Below, piece by piece: positions 10,285 to 18,597 of a stretch of 64,000 nucleotides of DNA; within the stretch, counting starts at the first letter, position 1; every line of letters begins with the position of its first letter. This DNA is from Novosphingobium album (ex Liu et al. 2023). GTDB taxonomy: Bacteria; Pseudomonadota; Alphaproteobacteria; Sphingomonadales; Sphingomonadaceae. Made by a program: the position numbers and the translations under genes. The notes below the pieces were generated by a model, which was not told the origin of the DNA, did not search any database, and saw only the letters and a program-made list of their open reading frames with translations. The stretch spans positions 62,001 through 126,000 of the forward strand of contig NZ_JARESE010000028.1 of assembly GCF_029076845.1 (NCBI RefSeq). Direction: 5' to 3'.

Positions 10285-12720
10285 GTGTCGTTCATAGATC
10301 GCTGGCGCGACGGCTGGTGGGGGAACGGATTGAGGACGCTGGTTCAGCAACGATGGTTGCACCGGCTGGGCCAATGGCCCGGTTTCCGGCTTGACCTCGT
10401 CCGGCATGACGTGCCCGAGCGGGATCGGCAGTGGTACGCGCGATGCCGGCTCCAGCAGTTCGAGCTGTTTCCCTGGATCAGCGCCGACATCGTCCGTGCG
10501 CTCATCGCGATCTGGTGCATTCGCGACACGCCGGCGCATCTGTGGGCCATCGCGGTCGCCGCGCTGATCGTGATCTCCACGGGCGAGGCGATCATCGGCC
10601 ATCGCTTCCGCACGGTCGAGAAGGATGCGCTGCGGCGGCTCGATACAGTGCGTGTCTTCCTGTTCGTGCGTGCACTGGTCTGGGCTTACGTGATCTGGGT
10701 CGCGGTGCGCCATGCAGACGCGGCCAGCATCGGCCCGATCATGTTCTTCGCCACGATCGCGGTCCTGTTCGACGTTCTCAGCACGATCTCGCTGCCGCTG
10801 GTCGGCCTTGCGGCGAATATGATCGTCGTGCTCGGCATGGCGATCGGGCTGATGGCCCTGCCGGGGATCGATCGCGGCCAGATCGCCTTCATGACCGTGC
10901 TGTTCCTGCTGGGCATCCATTACGCGCTGTTCAATCTCCACTATCTTTTCGCCACTCGCCGGCTGCGCACGCGCAACCTGAAAGTGGCCAACGAGACCAT
11001 CCAGCTCCTGCTCAACCAGTATGACGAGCATGGCAGCGACTGGCTGGTGGAACTCGATACCGAAGGCCGGCTACTGCGTCCCTCGCAGCGGCTATGCGAA
11101 GTGCTGGGCATCGCGGCGGAACAGCTTGAAGGCGTCCACGCCGCCGACTTGTTCGAGCATGGCCCGGAACTGGCCAACATGCTGGCGGTGGCGCGCAGCC
11201 TCAGCCGGTTCCGCGACCATACCGTGCCGATCAGGATCGACGGCGAACGGCGCTGGTGGTCGATTTCGGGTTGCGCGACGTTCGGCCCGGATGGCGAGCA
11301 TACCGGCTACCGCGGCTTCGTGCAGGACATCACCGAGCGCCGCGCCGCCGAGCAGCGCGTGCGCACGATGGCCACGCGGGACAACCTGACCGGCCTGGTC
11401 AATCGCGGCGTCTTCACCACCCGGCTCGACGCGCTGTTCGCCGGCGGGAGCGAGCCACCGCGCTGCGCGATCCTCTACATAGACCTCGACGGGTTCAAGC
11501 TGGTCAACGACAGCCTCGGCCACGGCATGGGCGACATGGTGCTGATCGAGGCGGCGCAGCGCATCGCCGCGCTGACGATGCCGGGCGACACCGTCGCGCG
11601 GATCGGCGGCGACGAATTCGCCGTGCTGGTCGAATCCCCGGACTGCGTGGCCAGAGTGATGGATTTCGCGCGCAGGCTCGTCACCGCGCTGGCGACGCCG
11701 GCGCGGATCGACGGGCGGTCGATACCCGTGGGCGCCAGCATCGGCGTGGCCGTGGCGCCCGATCACGGCGCGATCGGCGACGCGCTGCTGCGCGCGGCCG
11801 ACCTTGCGCTGTATGAAGCGAAGCTCACCGGGCGCGGCCGCTGCATCGAATACCATCCCGAACTGCTGGCCGAGCGGCAGGACCGCCGCAACCTGGAGAT
11901 GGACTTGCGCCACGCGATCGAGCGCGACGAATTCCACCTCGAATACCAGCCGCTGTATCATATCGAATCGCGCCGGATCACCGGATACGAAGCGCTGCTG
12001 CGCTGGCAGCACCCGACGCGCGGGCTGGTGCCGCCGGAAATCTTCATTCCGCTGGCCGAAAAGAGCGAGCTTATCATCCATATCGGCGACTGGGTGCTGC
12101 GCGAGGCGTTGGCGCAGGCCGCGACGTGGAACGAGAACCTGACCATCGCGGTCAACGTCTCGCCCGCGCAGATGCGCGGCGAAATGCTGCTGGGCCAGAT
12201 CATCGGCGCGCTGGCGACCAGCGGTGTCTCGCCCGGGCGGCTGGAGATCGAGATCACCGAGACGCTGCTGATGCACGAATGCGACATGCACTTGCGCACG
12301 CTCCACCGCCTGCGCGCGCATGGCGTGCGCATCGCGCTGGATGATTTCGGCACCGGCTATTCCTCGCTGAACTACTTGCGCCGCTTCCCGTTCGACAAGC
12401 TCAAAATCGATCAGTCCTTCGTGCAGGACTTGCCGGTAAACGCGGAAAGCCGCGCGATCGTCGACATCGTGCTCACGCTGGCGCGCCGGTTCAGGATGGA
12501 GACCATCGCCGAGGGCGTGGAGGAAGAGGCGCAACTGACAACGCTGGCCGAAATGGGCTGCCAGCAGGTTCAGGGCTATCTCATCGCGCGGCCAATGCCC
12601 GCGCACAAGATCCCCGCGGAACACCGACGCTCCCGCGCGACGGCAGGCCGGCGGCTGGCCGGCGACGGCACGGTGCCGCCGGGCAAGGATGGCCCCTCCC
12701 GCATTCGATCACGCAAGTAA
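10285..12720 (+). CDS. Membrane GGDEF/EAL protein with PAS domain
   Basis: A likely cyclic-di-GMP turnover protein of 811 residues. Order: about five membrane helices (residues 60-225), PAS-like domain (about 245-355, with YRGFVQDITERRAAE at its end), GGDEF domain with intact RIGGDEFAVL, and EAL domain with YEALLRWQHP, EITETLL, DDFGTGYSSL and AEGVE. Both catalytic signatures look complete, so it may be bifunctional; which activity dominates cannot be read from the sequence. The GTG at 10285 is the first start after truA. Convergent with cobS, with a dispersed palindromic repeat between the two 3' ends. Confidence 0.92.
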   Translation: MSFIDRWRDGWWGNGLRTLVQQRWLHRLGQWPGFRLDLVRHDVPERDRQWYARCRLQQFELFPWISADIVRALIAIWCIRDTPAHLWAIAVAALIVISTGEAIIGHRFRTVEKDALRRLDTVRVFLFVRALVWAYVIWVAVRHADAASIGPIMFFATIAVLFDVLSTISLPLVGLAANMIVVLGMAIGLMALPGIDRGQIAFMTVLFLLGIHYALFNLHYLFATRRLRTRNLKVANETIQLLLNQYDEHGSDWLVELDTEGRLLRPSQRLCEVLGIAAEQLEGVHAADLFEHGPELANMLAVARSLSRFRDHTVPIRIDGERRWWSISGCATFGPDGEHTGYRGFVQDITERRAAEQRVRTMATRDNLTGLVNRGVFTTRLDALFAGGSEPPRCAILYIDLDGFKLVNDSLGHGMGDMVLIEAAQRIAALTMPGDTVARIGGDEFAVLVESPDCVARVMDFARRLVTALATPARIDGRSIPVGASIGVAVAPDHGAIGDALLRAADLALYEAKLTGRGRCIEYHPELLAERQDRRNLEMDLRHAIERDEFHLEYQPLYHIESRRITGYEALLRWQHPTRGLVPPEIFIPLAEKSELIIHIGDWVLREALAQAATWNENLTIAVNVSPAQMRGEMLLGQIIGALATSGVSPGRLEIEITETLLMHECDMHLRTLHRLRAHGVRIALDDFGTGYSSLNYLRRFPFDKLKIDQSFVQDLPVNAESRAIVDIVLTLARRFRMETIAEGVEEEAQLTTLAEMGCQQVQGYLIARPMPAHKIPAEHRRSRATAGRRLAGDGTVPPGKDGPSRIRSRK

Positions 12721-12729
12721 GCGGGGTGG

Positions 12730-12775
12730 GGAGCGGGCCGGCGCCGCCACGAAATGCGCCCTTCCGCGCATTTCG
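12730..12775 (+). repeat. Dispersed palindromic repeat, copy 1
   Basis: GGAGCGGGCCGG leads into a perfect 9-base inverted repeat, GAAATGCGC (12751-12759) and GCGCATTTC (12766-12774), around CCTTCC. A second copy in inverted orientation lies at 20651-20696. Both sit between the 3' ends of convergent genes. Confidence 0.85.
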
Positions 12776-12785
12776 CAACCGACTC

Positions 12786-13778
12786 TCAGGCCTTGGCGAC
12801 GACGCTTTCGGGCAGTTCGGTGCCGAACACGCGCTGGTAGTATTCGGCCACCAGCATCCGCTCGGTCTCGTCGCACTTGTTGAGGAACGAGAGGCGGAAG
12901 GCGAAGCCGGGATCCTTGAAGATGCCGGTGTTCTGCGCCCAAGTGATCACCGTGCGCGGGCTCATCACCGTGGAGATATCGCCATTGATGAAGCCCTGCC
13001 GGGTGAGATCGGCGACCTTGACCATGTCGGCGATCATCTTGGGATCGATCCCCGGCACTTTGGCACCGACGATCTGGTTCTCGACATCGGCGGGCAGGTA
13101 ATTGAGCCCGACGACGATGTTCCAGCGGTCCATCTGCCCCTGGTTGATCGCCTGCGTGCCGTGATAGAGCCCCGAGGTATCGCCGAGCCCCACGGTGTTG
13201 GCCGTGGCGAACAGGCGGAAGAAGGGGTTGGGGCGGATCACCCGGTTCTGGTCGAGCAGCGTCAGCTTGCCTTCGGTTTCCAGCACGCGCTGGATCACGA
13301 ACATCACGTCCGGCCGGCCCGCGTCGTATTCGTCGAACACCAGCGCGACCGGGTGCTGCAGCGCCCAGGGCAGCAGCCCCTCGCGGAATTCGGTGACTTG
13401 CAGGCCATCGCGCAGCACGATCGCGTCACGCCCGATCAGGTCGATACGGCTGATATGCGCGTCCAGGTTGATGCGGATGCACGGCCACTTCAGCCGCGCG
13501 GCCACCTGTTCGATATGCGTGGACTTGCCGGTGCCGTGATAGCCCTGCACCATGACGCGGCGATTGAAGGCGAAGCCCGCCAGGATGGCCAGCGTCGTAT
13601 CCGGGTCGAACACATAGGTCGTGTCCAGATCGGGCACGCGTTCGTCCGCCTCGCTGAAGGCGGGCACCTTCATGTCGATATCGATGCCGAACGTCTCGCG
13701 AACGTCGAGTTCGATGTCGGGAGCGGCAAGGACAGTGGCGTCGCGGTTCTGCGTCTGAAGGTTCGGAGTGTCGTTCAT
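12786..13778 (-). CDS. cobS: Cobaltochelatase subunit CobS (AAA+ ATPase)
   Basis: A 330-residue AAA+ ATPase matching the CobS subunit of aerobic cobaltochelatase, which with CobN and CobT inserts cobalt into hydrogenobyrinate diamide. Walker A is [13 protein letters not shown] (about residues 80-92), Walker B is [14 protein letters not shown], and the sensor region is [15 protein letters not shown]. The ATG at 13778 gives [10 protein letters not shown]; another lies three codons upstream. No cobT or cobN is beside it: the downstream neighbour is the convergent GGDEF/EAL gene. A chaperone-like CobS-family role unrelated to cobalamin cannot be excluded. Confidence 0.88.
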   Translation of the reverse strand: MNDTPNLQTQNRDATVLAAPDIELDVRETFGIDIDMKVPAFSEADERVPDLDTTYVFDPDTTLAILAGFAFNRRVMVQGYHGTGKSTHIEQVAARLKWPCIRINLDAHISRIDLIGRDAIVLRDGLQVTEFREGLLPWALQHPVALVFDEYDAGRPDVMFVIQRVLETEGKLTLLDQNRVIRPNPFFRLFATANTVGLGDTSGLYHGTQAINQGQMDRWNIVVGLNYLPADVENQIVGAKVPGIDPKMIADMVKVADLTRQGFINGDISTVMSPRTVITWAQNTGIFKDPGFAFRLSFLNKCDETERMLVAEYYQRVFGTELPESVVAKA

Positions 13779-13834
13779 GGCCTGCACCGCCTACAGGCGG
13801 GCGCGTTGCGCTGCAATAAGCTTTGCGGATCGGA

Positions 13835-14545
13835 TCAAGCGACGATGCAGCCGTGCGAATGCTTGGGCGGCAGCCGGAAAAGATCGAGGAACCGGCCGGC
13901 CAGCGCGCGATCGCCCGTGATCTCCAGCCGCAGGCCCGGCGTTTCGGGGGGCTGCTTGCCATAGAACACCGGCAGGAAATCGCCCGCCGCCGGCGCGCGG
14001 AAACCCACGTCGGCGGCCACCGCTTCGGGCCCGATCCGCTCGATCGCCAGTTCCCCATCGCCCAGCCGGCCCAGGAAGCGCGTCTCGCCCACCTCGAACA
14101 GCACGGTCATCGCCAGGCCCCCGGCGGCATCGCTATCGAACATCGTGCGCATCGACAGCATCAGCGAGACCGGCGTGAGCGGCAGGCGCGGGTTGTGCAT
14201 CGGCGATTGCACCGCCCAGCGGCCCAGTTCCTGCAGCACCGGCTCCATCGCCCGGCCCCAGTCGGTCAGCGCATAGATCTGGACCGAAGCCGGCGGCCCG
14301 GACCGGGCGCGCATCACGATCCCCGCGCTTTCCAGCGTCGCCAGCCGCTCGGCCAGCACTTTGGCGCTGATACCGGGCAGGCTGGCCCGAATGTCACTGA
14401 AACGCCTTCCCCCCAGCATTAGCTCGCGCACGACGAGGATCGACCAGCGCTCGCCCACCAGTTCCATCGCGAAAGCCGCGCCGCAGGCGTCGTCATACCA
14501 TTTACCGTGCGTTCGACTTTCCTCAGTTTCATTTCGTAACTTCAT
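13835..14545 (-). CDS. HxlR-family transcriptional regulator
   Basis: A 236-residue regulator. The N-terminal winged helix is typical of HxlR: CGAAFAMELVGERWSILVVRELMLGGRRFSDI, then GISAKVLAERLATLESAGIV (about residues 25-80). It has a longer C-terminal domain (about 110-236) than minimal HxlR proteins, of the kind seen in fused HxlR/sterol-carrier-like regulators, which may bind a ligand. The ATG at 14545 is chosen because its protein begins just before the domain. It is divergent from the VOC/GST operon, and GTAAC/GTTGC boxes surround its start, consistent with control of both directions. Confidence 0.9.
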   Translation of the reverse strand: MKLRNETEESRTHGKWYDDACGAAFAMELVGERWSILVVRELMLGGRRFSDIRASLPGISAKVLAERLATLESAGIVMRARSGPPASVQIYALTDWGRAMEPVLQELGRWAVQSPMHNPRLPLTPVSLMLSMRTMFDSDAAGGLAMTVLFEVGETRFLGRLGDGELAIERIGPEAVAADVGFRAPAAGDFLPVFYGKQPPETPGLRLEITGDRALAGRFLDLFRLPPKHSHGCIVA

Positions 14546-14570
14546 GGTTGCTTTTTGTAACTCACGTTGC
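14536..14570. promoter_or_regulatory. Candidate HxlR operator boxes
   Basis: Four pentamers alternate at about one-turn spacing: GTAAC (14536-14540), GTTGC (14547-14551), GTAAC (14557-14561) and GTTGC (14566-14570). GTTGC and GTAAC are near-complementary, giving two overlapping inverted repeats across the HxlR start codon and in front of the divergent operon. Confidence 0.45.
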
Positions 14571-14636
14571 CAGCCTTGTTCAAGACGATTCGCCCCCAGC
14601 CGTGAACCGGGCGGACAGGATAGAGGAGAAGCGGAA

Positions 14637-15065
14637 ATGAATCGGATGATCTTCGTCAACCTGCCGGTCGTGGATCTGGGCAAGTCGATGCGCTTCTACG
14701 AAGCGCTCGGCTTCGTGAACGAGCCGAAATTCAGCGACGAAACCGCCGCCTGCATGGTCTGGTCGGAAAACATCTTCGTGATGATCCTGACCCATCCCAA
14801 ATGGGCCACCTTCACCGACCGGCCGATCCCCGACACCGGATCGAGCGAAGTCGCGCTTTGCCTGAGCTGCGAGAGCCGCGACGAAGTCAACGCCATGGCC
14901 GAAGCGGCGGGCAAGGCCGGCGGCATCATCGACGTCAACCCGGTACAGGAGCACGGCTTCATGATGAGCCGCAGCTTCGCCGACCCGGACGGCCACGTCT
15001 GGGAACCGATGTGGATGGACCCCGCCGCCGCCGAAAGCGGACCGCCGGCCGAAGCCGCGGCATAA
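14637..15065 (+). CDS. VOC family (glyoxalase-fold) protein
   Basis: A 142-residue single-domain-length VOC protein: MNRMIFVNLPVVDLGKSMRF gives the first beta-alpha unit, and SRSFADPDGHVWEPMWMD is the usual C-terminal strand with its acidic metal-ligand position. This fold occurs in glyoxalases, extradiol dioxygenases and antibiotic-binding proteins; the substrate here is not evident. AGGAGAAG precedes the ATG at 14637. The same frame is open far upstream, but that part overlaps the HxlR gene and has no VOC similarity. First gene of the operon divergent from HxlR. Confidence 0.9.
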   Translation: MNRMIFVNLPVVDLGKSMRFYEALGFVNEPKFSDETAACMVWSENIFVMILTHPKWATFTDRPIPDTGSSEVALCLSCESRDEVNAMAEAAGKAGGIIDVNPVQEHGFMMSRSFADPDGHVWEPMWMDPAAAESGPPAEAAA

Positions 15066-15081
15066 TCGGGGAGAGGCCGAT

Positions 15082-15762
15082 ATGCCGATCGATCCCGACG
15101 CGACAATCGAGATCACCGCGTTCGACTGGGTTCCACCCTTCGCGCAAGGGTTCGTGCGGGACCTGAGGCCGCGCTGGGCCTGCGAGGAACTGGGCCTGGC
15201 CTATCGCGAACGCCTGATCAGCGCAGTGCAGCGCCCCGAATGGTACTTCGGCGATCAGCCCTGGGGCCAGGTGCCGCACTTGCGCGACGGCGATATCGCC
15301 ATCTTCGAAAGCGGCGCCACGCTGATCCATCTGGGCGAAAAGGGCGCGCGCCTGCTCCCGTCGAGCGGCCAGGGCCGCGCTTCGGTGCTGAGCTGGCTGC
15401 TGGCGGCGCTGAACAGCATCGAGCCTTCGGTGTTCGAGCTGAGCAATGTCGATATCTTCTCCCGCAAGGAGGAATGGGCCGCGCTGCGCCGCCCCTCGCT
15501 GATCGCGATGCTGGGCCAGCGGCTCGATCGGCTCGCCGCCGCGCTGGGCCAGGGCGACTGGCTGGCGGGCTCCTTCTCGATCGCGGATATCGCCATGGCC
15601 ACGGTGCTGCGCGAGGCGGCCAAGGGCGGCTTGCTGGATGAGCGCCCGACGCTTGCCGCCTACCTCGAACGCTGCACCGCCCGCCCCGCCTTCCAGACCG
15701 CGCTCGCGGCGCAGCTTGCGCCTTTCGCCACCCATGCGCCGCCGGCGCCCGCAGGAGTATGA
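15082..15762 (+). CDS. Glutathione S-transferase family protein
   Basis: A 226-residue GST. The N-terminal thioredoxin-like domain includes WGQVPHLRDGDIAIFESGAT, which is the cis-Pro (VP) and ES glutathione-binding region. The C-terminal helical domain contains LAGSFSIADIAMATVLR, the GST N-capping box. Starts 16 bases after the first VOC gene and ends 4 bases before the DUF1428 gene, so it is cotranscribed. Substrate unknown; it is one of three different GSTs in this operon. Confidence 0.93.
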   Translation: MPIDPDATIEITAFDWVPPFAQGFVRDLRPRWACEELGLAYRERLISAVQRPEWYFGDQPWGQVPHLRDGDIAIFESGATLIHLGEKGARLLPSSGQGRASVLSWLLAALNSIEPSVFELSNVDIFSRKEEWAALRRPSLIAMLGQRLDRLAAALGQGDWLAGSFSIADIAMATVLREAAKGGLLDERPTLAAYLERCTARPAFQTALAAQLAPFATHAPPAPAGV

Positions 15763-15766
15763 TGCC

Positions 15767-16507
15767 ATGAGCTATATCGAAGGCTTCGTGATCGCCGTGC
15801 CGACCGCGAACAAGGATGCGTTCATCGAGCACGCGCGGATGATCGACGCCATCTTCATGGAGCATGGCGCCACCCGCATCCTGGAATGCTGGGCCGAGGA
15901 CGTGCCGCACGGCCAGCAGACCGATTTCTACCGCGCGGTCCAGGCCACCGATAGCGAAAGCGTGGTGTTCAGCTGGATCGAATGGCCCGACAAGGCCACG
16001 CGCGAAAGCGGATCGGCCGCCGTGATGGCCGCGATGGAAACCGATCCGCGGATGGACCCCGCGGCCAACCCGATGCCGTTCGATGGCAAGCGCATGATCT
16101 ATGGCGGCTTCGAGCCGATCGTGGAGGAAGGCCCGCGATCGGCGGCGCCCTATGTCCAGGGCTTCATCGTGCCGGTGCCTCACGCTAGGCGCGAGGATTA
16201 CCGCAAGATGGCCCAGGACGCCTGGCCGATGTTCGAAGGCTATGGCGCGATCCGCGTGATCGAGGCCTGGGGCGATGATGTGCCCGCCGGAAAGATCACC
16301 GATTTCGCCCGCTCGGTCGAAGCCGGCGAGGAGGAGAACGTCGTGTTCTCCTACATCGAATGGCCCTCGCGCGAAGTATGTGACGCGGCCGCCGAAAAGA
16401 TGCAATCCGATGAGAGCATGATGCCGCCCGAGGGCTTCGTGATGCCGTTCGACGGCAAGCGCATGGTCTATGGCGGCTTCACGCCCATCGTCACTCTGGG
16501 AGAATGA
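15767..16507 (+). CDS. Tandem DUF1428 (YbaA-like) protein
   Basis: A 246-residue protein made of two homologous DUF1428 units: residues 1-120 (MSYIEGFVIAVPTANKD ... MPFDGKRMIYGGFEPIV) and 127-244 (YVQGFIVPVPHARREDY ... MPFDGKRMVYGGFTPIV). The family protein YbaA of E. coli is about 117 residues, a single unit of ferredoxin-like (dimeric alpha-beta barrel) type. The fusion probably makes an intramolecular version of the normal dimer. The ATG at 15767 lies 4 bases after the GST stop. Its stop overlaps the next ATG. Function of the family is unknown. Confidence 0.9.
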   Translation: MSYIEGFVIAVPTANKDAFIEHARMIDAIFMEHGATRILECWAEDVPHGQQTDFYRAVQATDSESVVFSWIEWPDKATRESGSAAVMAAMETDPRMDPAANPMPFDGKRMIYGGFEPIVEEGPRSAAPYVQGFIVPVPHARREDYRKMAQDAWPMFEGYGAIRVIEAWGDDVPAGKITDFARSVEAGEEENVVFSYIEWPSREVCDAAAEKMQSDESMMPPEGFVMPFDGKRMVYGGFTPIVTLGE

Positions 16508-17310
16508 ACATGGCCAATCCCGTGGGCGCCTTCATCTGGTATGAACTGATGACGCCCGATCCCGATGCGGCGGCGCGATTCTACGGCGCCGTCGTCGGCT
16601 GGACGATCGCGGCCGAGCCCGATCCCGGCGCGGGCGGCATGGATTACCGCATGATCACGCGCAGCGATGGCGGCCATGCCGGCGGCGTGCTGGGGTTGAC
16701 CGAGGCGATGACCAGCGGCGGCGCCCGGCCGTGCTGGATGCCCTATCTCCATGTCTCCGATGTCGATGCAGCGATCGCCGCGATCGAGGCCGAAGGCGGC
16801 AAGGTGCAGATGCCGGCGATGGACCTGCCGGTCGGCCGCATCGCCATGCTGACCGATCCGCAAGGCGTGCCGATCTACATCATGGACCCGACCCCGCCGC
16901 CAGGCCAGGGGGACATGGCCAGCGACGTCTTTTCCGAGGACGAGCCCCAGCGCGTGCGCTGGAACGAGTTGGCCAGCCCCGACCAGGCCGGCTCCATGGC
17001 CTTCTATGCCCGCCATTTCGACTTCGCGTTCAACGACAAGATGCCGATGGGCGCGATGGGCGACTATTGCTTCATCGACCATCACGGCGTCCGGTTCGGC
17101 GCGATCATGCCGCGCCAGAACGAGGAGCAGCCGGCGGTCTGGCTGTTCTATTTCGGCGTCCCCTCGATCGCCGAGGCGCAGCGCGCGGTCGAGGCCAACG
17201 GCGGCAAGGTGCTGATGGGCCCGATGGAAGTGCCCACGGGCGACTGGATCATCGTCTGCCTCGATCCGCAAGGCGCGGGCTTTGGCCTGGTCGGCGCGAA
17301 AGGCGATTGA
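16504..17310 (+). CDS. Two-domain VOC family protein
   Basis: A 268-residue protein with two VOC units. The first runs about residues 8-128 (GAFIWYELMTPDPDAAARFY ... AMLTDPQGVPIYIMDP) and the second about 140-266 (RVRWNELASPDQAGSMAFY ... VCLDPQGAGFGLVG). The pattern resembles the two-domain VOC proteins often annotated as hydroxylase or glyoxalase-like. The ATG at 16504 overlaps the preceding stop (ATGA), and a second ATG lies two codons later. Translationally coupled to the tandem DUF1428 gene; substrate unknown. Confidence 0.9.
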   Translation: MNMANPVGAFIWYELMTPDPDAAARFYGAVVGWTIAAEPDPGAGGMDYRMITRSDGGHAGGVLGLTEAMTSGGARPCWMPYLHVSDVDAAIAAIEAEGGKVQMPAMDLPVGRIAMLTDPQGVPIYIMDPTPPPGQGDMASDVFSEDEPQRVRWNELASPDQAGSMAFYARHFDFAFNDKMPMGAMGDYCFIDHHGVRFGAIMPRQNEEQPAVWLFYFGVPSIAEAQRAVEANGGKVLMGPMEVPTGDWIIVCLDPQGAGFGLVGAKGD

Positions 17311-17321
17311 CGCGGGACATT

Positions 17322-17338
17322 TGTTCCTTAAATGTTCC
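17322..17338 (+). promoter_or_regulatory. TGTTCC direct repeat in operon gap
   Basis: TGTTCC occurs at 17322-17327 and 17333-17338, an 11-base (one-turn) spacing, in the only sizeable gap (59 bases) inside the VOC/GST operon. It could mark an internal promoter or binding site. It is short enough to be chance. Confidence 0.25.
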
Positions 17339-17369
17339 GGCTATCGCGCATTTCGGGGGAGAGTGATTC

Positions 17370-17996
17370 ATGGCCGACTACACCTTCTACACCAATCCCA
17401 TGTCACGCGGGCAGATCGCGCGCTGGGCACTGCATGAGGCCGGCGCGGGTTATGAGCAGGTGCTGGTCGACCTGAAGGCCAAACCGGCCGCGTTCCTCAC
17501 GGTCAATCCCATGGGCAAGGTGCCGACCATCGTGCACCATGCCGATGGCGGCGATCGGATCGTGACCGAGGCGGCGGCGATCTGCCTCTATCTGGCCGAG
17601 ATGCATCCCGAGGCCGGCCTGCTGCCGAACGACGCCGAAACCGCCGACTACTTCCGCTGGACCCTGTTCGCCGCCGGCCCGATCGAACAGGCGATCACAT
17701 CGCGCGCGCTGCATTTCGAGCCCGCGCCCGATCAGGAGGCGATGGCCGGCTGGGGCAGCTTCGAACGCGCGATCGCAACGCTCGACGGCTTCCTCAAAGG
17801 TCGCACCTGGGTCTGCGGCGAACGCTTCACCATGGCGGACGTCTATGTCGGCAGCACGGTGGATTGGGGGCTGACGTTCGGCATCATTCCGCCGCTCGAG
17901 GCCTTCGTCGCCTATGCCGAGCGATTGCAGGCCCGCGCCGCCTACAAGGCGGCCAAGGCGGTGGACAACGCCTTGATCGAGGAAATGCGCAAATGA
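17370..17996 (+). CDS. Glutathione S-transferase family protein
   Basis: A 208-residue GST. The N-terminus ADYTFYTNPMSRGQIARWAL carries the family's Ser active-site region. VNPMGKVPTIVH gives the cis-Pro and EAAAICLYLAEMHP the glutathione gamma-Glu site. CGERFTMADVYVGSTVDWGL is the C-terminal N-capping box. GGGGGAGAG precedes the ATG. Its stop overlaps the next ATG (ATGA). It is clearly different from the other two GSTs in this operon, so they are not recent duplicates. Confidence 0.94.
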   Translation: MADYTFYTNPMSRGQIARWALHEAGAGYEQVLVDLKAKPAAFLTVNPMGKVPTIVHHADGGDRIVTEAAAICLYLAEMHPEAGLLPNDAETADYFRWTLFAAGPIEQAITSRALHFEPAPDQEAMAGWGSFERAIATLDGFLKGRTWVCGERFTMADVYVGSTVDWGLTFGIIPPLEAFVAYAERLQARAAYKAAKAVDNALIEEMRK

Positions 17997-18484
17997 CCCT
18001 CCCCAAAAACCGCATCTGCCTGTGGTATGAAGGCACTGCCGAGGAAGCCGCGCTTTTCTACGCCTCGGTCTTTCCCGATACCGCAGTCACCGCCGTGCAG
18101 CGCTCCCCGTCGGACTATCCCGACGGCAAGGAAGGGGACGTGCTCGTCGTCGAGTTCACCGTCATGGGCATTGCCTGCATCGGCCTCAACGGCGGTCCGA
18201 CGTTTCCGCAAAGCGAGGCCTTCTCATTCCAGATCGCGACCGAGGACCAGGCGGAAACCGACCGCTACTGGGATGCGATCGTCGGCAATGGCGGGCAGGA
18301 AAGCCAGTGCGGCTGGTGCAAGGACAAGTGGGGCCTGTCCTGGCAGATCACCCCCCGCGCGCTCAGCGAGGCGATGTCCGACCCCGATCGCGATGCCGCG
18401 CGGCGCGCGATGGAAGCGATGATGACAATGCGCAAGATCGACATCGCCACGATCGAAGCGGCGCGCAAGGGCGTGGCCGGGTGA
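17993..18484 (+). CDS. VOC family protein, PhnB/3-dmu-9_3-mt type
   Basis: A 163-residue protein of the PhnB-like VOC group, often labelled 3-demethylubiquinone-9 3-methyltransferase domain. Signature stretches are RICLWYEGTAEEAALFYASV, SFQIATEDQAETDRYWD and CGWCKDKWGLSWQITP. Despite the historical name, a methyltransferase activity should not be assumed, since the proteins have the glyoxalase-type fold without a SAM site. The ATG at 17993 overlaps the preceding GST stop, and the stop overlaps the GTG of a deleted VOC remnant. Confidence 0.92.
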   Translation: MTLPKNRICLWYEGTAEEAALFYASVFPDTAVTAVQRSPSDYPDGKEGDVLVVEFTVMGIACIGLNGGPTFPQSEAFSFQIATEDQAETDRYWDAIVGNGGQESQCGWCKDKWGLSWQITPRALSEAMSDPDRDAARRAMEAMMTMRKIDIATIEAARKGVAG

Positions 18485-18597
18485 GCGTCACGCTGAACCA
18501 CATGATCATCCGGTGCGGCAGTCGCGGCGTCCATTTCGAAGACCGCGATGGCCATTTTCCCGAAGCATTGACCGTGCCCGATGGAGGCCAAACTTGA
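18481..18597 (+). pseudogene. VOC-domain remnant with internal deletion
   Basis: A 38-codon in-frame stretch starting at a GTG that overlaps the preceding VOC stop. Its first residues (SVTLNHMIIRC) look like a VOC N-terminus, and the remainder (GVHFEDRDGHFPEALT) like the C-terminal end of a VOC domain, where family members read xFEDPDGHxLExLT. The roughly 90 residues expected between are missing, so this reads as a VOC gene reduced by an in-frame deletion. Translation of it would still couple the flanking genes (GTGA in front, TTGA behind). It could alternatively be an expressed leader peptide. Confidence 0.6.
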
